Shown here: positions 61,759-64,000 of the stretch, one piece after another
Layout: each line of letters starts with the position of its first letter
How positions within the stretch are numbered: position 1 is the stretch's first letter
The notes under the pieces: model-generated
The model's database searches: none
Told to the model about the DNA's origin: nothing
Seen by the model: only the letters and a program-made list of their open reading frames with translations
Program-made: the position numbers and the translations under genes
From: Prevotella sp. 10(H)
Lineage (GTDB): Bacteria; Bacteroidota; Bacteroidia; Bacteroidales; Dysgonomonadaceae
Assembly: GCF_000711235.1 (NCBI RefSeq)
Contig: NZ_JOMI01000005.1
Coordinates: 1-64,000 of the forward strand
Direction of reading: 5' to 3'
Length of the DNA: 64,000 nt

Positions 61759-64000
61759 ATGAAAAAACTAATATTCTTGTTCGCTCTTTCCACAACAATA
61801 TTTCTAATATCGTGCGGAGAACCTGAAACAACAATTCAGAAACCTTATAATCAGGGTATAAACATCACTCCTATCCCTGTAGAACTTATCCAAAATGAAG
61901 ATACGTTCAGGCTTTCGAAAAATATTGTATTTGTGAGTAACGATACTGAAGTAGCGAAAGTTGCTGAATATTTTGCTGCAAAAATAAAAGCTTCGACAGG
62001 TTTCAATTTGAAAGTTGTAAGTGATAAGCCAACATCAGACTATATCGATTTAAGCATCGTTGCTGACCTATCTGTCAACGATGAAGGTTATATGTTAGAT
62101 ATAACCAACCAACATATAGAAATACAGGCGAAGACTCCACAAGGATTGTTTTACGGCATGCAAACCGTAATGCAACTTTTACCTGCCGAAATAGAAAGTA
62201 AAAATACGGTAAAGAATATAGCATGGAATATCCCTGCTGTAACAATAAAAGACGAGCCACGTTTCAAATATCGCGGTATGCATCTTGATGTATGCCGCCA
62301 TTTCTCTGACATTGATTTCCTAAAGAAGCAACTGGATGTATTAGCCATGTTCAAAATAAATACCTTCCATTGGCACCTGACGGATGATCAGGGATGGCGA
62401 ATCGAGATAAAGAAATATCCCGAACTTATGCAAAAAGCTACTCTCAGAACCGAAGGTGAGGGAAATACTTACGGCCCGTTCCTCTATACTCAGGAACAAG
62501 TGAAAGAAGTGGTAGCTTATGCAAAAGAAAGGTTTATCGAAGTAATCCCTGAGATAGAACTTCCCGGGCACGTTGTAGCTGCCTTACACGCTTATCCTGA
62601 ACTCTCCTGTACCGGAGAGCCGATTGAGGTGCGGAATGTATGGGGTGTAGCGACCGATGTATTTTGTGCAGGTAATGATTCTGTTTTTCAGTTTCTTGAA
62701 GATGTTATTGCCGAAGTAGTTCGGTTATTCGAAAGCGAATATTTCCATATAGGTGGGGATGAGTGTCCTAAACTGCGCTGGGAAAAATGCCCGAAATGTC
62801 AGGCGCGTATAAAAGAACTGGGGCTGAAAGCAGATAAAGAGCATAGTGCAGAAGAGAAACTTCAAAGCTATTTTGTACAACGTATGGAGAAAGTCGTACT
62901 GAAACATAACAAAAAGATGATCGGCTGGGATGAAATTCTCGAAGGAGGTCTGGCACCGTCTGCCACAGTAATGAGCTGGCAGGGAGAAGAAGGAGGTATT
63001 GCTGCCGCTAATATGGGACATGACGTGATTATGACACCGGGCGCATGGATGTATCTAGATAAATATCAGGGTGATCCGAAACTACTGCCTGTTACTATCG
63101 GTGGATACCTGACCCTCAAAAAAGTATACAATTACGAGCCGGTTCCTGATAAGATAGCTGAAGATAAGAAACATCATATACTGGGAGCACAGGTAAATAT
63201 ATGGAACGAATATAAATATACGGATGAAGACCGGGAACATGATATTTATCCGCGTGTCATCGCTTTATCTGAATTGACATGGTCACCTAAAGAAAAGAAA
63301 GACTATAACGATTTTGAACGCCGTATAGAAAACCAACGTGTTCGCCTGGATATGCATAATATAAATTACTATATCCCGATGCCGGAAGATAAAGGCCCGC
63401 ATACTATCAGCTACTGGGGGGATTCTGTCAGTGCGCCTTTCTCCTGCAATTTTGTAGCCTTTACCGATCAGGCCACACTGGCATTTAAGACGACAGAACC
63501 TGCAAAAATGATATACACTACTGACGGCAGCGAACCGTCATTAGAGTCGGATGTCTACAACACGCCTTTGACTTTCAAGGAAAATACGACATTAAAAATA
63601 CGGTCTGTATTATCATCTGATAAGATGAGTCCGGTACGCACAATTACGATAGAGAAGCAAAGCCTATCTCCTGCTGTAGAAAAAGAAAAAGATGCTAAGC
63701 CGGGACTTAAGGCTGAATATTATAAAGGATATACACTAACAGTGAAAGAACTGGAAGGGAAAACACCTACCGAAACAGAGCAAGTAGCAACTCCGCAGGC
63801 TTCGAAATACAGAGTACTGAATTATATGGAAGTATATCCTTACGATTTTTATTCTACAATATTAACCGGATATATCAATATACCGGAAGACGGTGTTTAT
63901 TATTTCAGTACGGATTGTGAATTCTGGCTAGACAATAAACTTTTAATCTCGAATGAAAAAGATAATAACGGTACGGCCCGACGCTTTTCGCGCAGCGACA
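61759..64000 (+). CDS. GH20 beta-N-acetylhexosaminidase lipoprotein, 3' end outside the window
   Basis: An open frame begins at ATG 61759 and has no stop before the window edge, giving at least 747 residues. The signal (LIFLFALSTTIFLIS, then Cys, then GEPETT) marks a lipoprotein. The N-terminal GH20b domain covers about 30-155. The GH20 barrel (about 165-520) has RGMHLDVCRHF, FHWHLTDDQGWRIEIKKYPE, IPEIELPGHVVAALHAYPEL and the catalytic pair D334-E335 in HIGGDECP. A chitobiase C-terminal-like domain (MIYTTDGSEPSLESDVYNTP) and the start of a PA14 domain (GLKAEYYKGYTL; IPEDGVYYFSTDCEFWLDNK) follow. It removes terminal GlcNAc/GalNAc from glycans or glycoconjugates. GH20-PA14 proteins are common in Bacteroidales. 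Confidence 0.93.
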   Translation, partial: MKKLIFLFALSTTIFLISCGEPETTIQKPYNQGINITPIPVELIQNEDTFRLSKNIVFVSNDTEVAKVAEYFAAKIKASTGFNLKVVSDKPTSDYIDLSIVADLSVNDEGYMLDITNQHIEIQAKTPQGLFYGMQTVMQLLPAEIESKNTVKNIAWNIPAVTIKDEPRFKYRGMHLDVCRHFSDIDFLKKQLDVLAMFKINTFHWHLTDDQGWRIEIKKYPELMQKATLRTEGEGNTYGPFLYTQEQVKEVVAYAKERFIEVIPEIELPGHVVAALHAYPELSCTGEPIEVRNVWGVATDVFCAGNDSVFQFLEDVIAEVVRLFESEYFHIGGDECPKLRWEKCPKCQARIKELGLKADKEHSAEEKLQSYFVQRMEKVVLKHNKKMIGWDEILEGGLAPSATVMSWQGEEGGIAAANMGHDVIMTPGAWMYLDKYQGDPKLLPVTIGGYLTLKKVYNYEPVPDKIAEDKKHHILGAQVNIWNEYKYTDEDREHDIYPRVIALSELTWSPKEKKDYNDFERRIENQRVRLDMHNINYYIPMPEDKGPHTISYWGDSVSAPFSCNFVAFTDQATLAFKTTEPAKMIYTTDGSEPSLESDVYNTPLTFKENTTLKIRSVLSSDKMSPVRTITIEKQSLSPAVEKEKDAKPGLKAEYYKGYTLTVKELEGKTPTETEQVATPQASKYRVLNYMEVYPYDFYSTILTGYINIPEDGVYYFSTDCEFWLDNKLLISNEKDNNGTARRFSRSD

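Noticed and set aside
1-64000. CRISPR array, tRNA/rRNA genes, insertion sequences, prophage
   Set aside because: I found no regularly spaced repeats, no clover-leaf or rRNA stretches and no transposase or integrase frames on either strand.

Overview
The window looks like chromosomal DNA of an AT-rich member of the Bacteroidales, most likely the Dysgonomonas/Dysgonomonadaceae group (genus is inference). Pointers are a SusC/SusD polysaccharide utilization locus (PUL), SPII lipoproteins with short lipoboxes, near absence of Shine-Dalgarno sequences, and promoters of the Bacteroidetes type (TTTG or TTG about 20 bp before TAnnTTTG). No rRNA, tRNA, CRISPR array, transposase or phage gene was seen.

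Region 1 (1-22.6 kb) is a PUL. It holds an HTH protein, a surface beta-propeller glycosidase, an AraC regulator, SusC, SusD, a surface glycan-binding lipoprotein, two paralogous GH5 enzymes, a GH2 beta-mannosidase, a DUF4038/GH140-like enzyme, a GH130 mannosylglucose phosphorylase, a GPH-type sugar symporter, an SGNH esterase and a third GH5. Together they fit acetylated beta-glucomannan: endo-cleavage at the surface, uptake by SusCD, deacetylation and trimming in the periplasm, symport, and phosphorolysis of Man-Glc in the cytoplasm. A 67-bp operator-plus-promoter element occurs almost unchanged before both the propeller gene and susC, and its 12-mer core recurs behind araC and before the esterase gene.

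Region 2 (22.6-31.8 kb) has fumC on the minus strand, then a three-gene plus-strand operon (two unrecognised proteins and an ATP-dependent polynucleotide ligase with an extra C-terminal domain). This is the best candidate for an undescribed system. A DoxX-like protein, a UvrD/PcrA helicase, a double-GNAT protein and an FAD-dependent oxidoreductase follow on the minus strand.

Region 3 (31.8-37.0 kb) is a divergent pair of units around a repeat-rich control region: a TonB receptor with an 8-G tract just after its signal peptide, an RhtX/AmpG-like permease and HemN on one side, the protoporphyrinogen-oxidase-like FAD enzyme on the other. It reads as a porphyrin or iron-chelate acquisition locus.

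Region 4 (37.0-45.0 kb) is mostly housekeeping: small membrane proteins with a DUF2089 regulator, a CPA1 Na+/H+ antiporter, a PEPCK-like P-loop protein, class I fructose-bisphosphate aldolase and an unknown exported protein.

Region 5 (45.2-61.0 kb) is a MacAB-TolC-like export system with one ATPase but four large FtsX/MacB permeases, facing a sigma54 response regulator and a membrane histidine kinase. The window ends with a DUF456 protein and a GH20 hexosaminidase cut off by the window edge.
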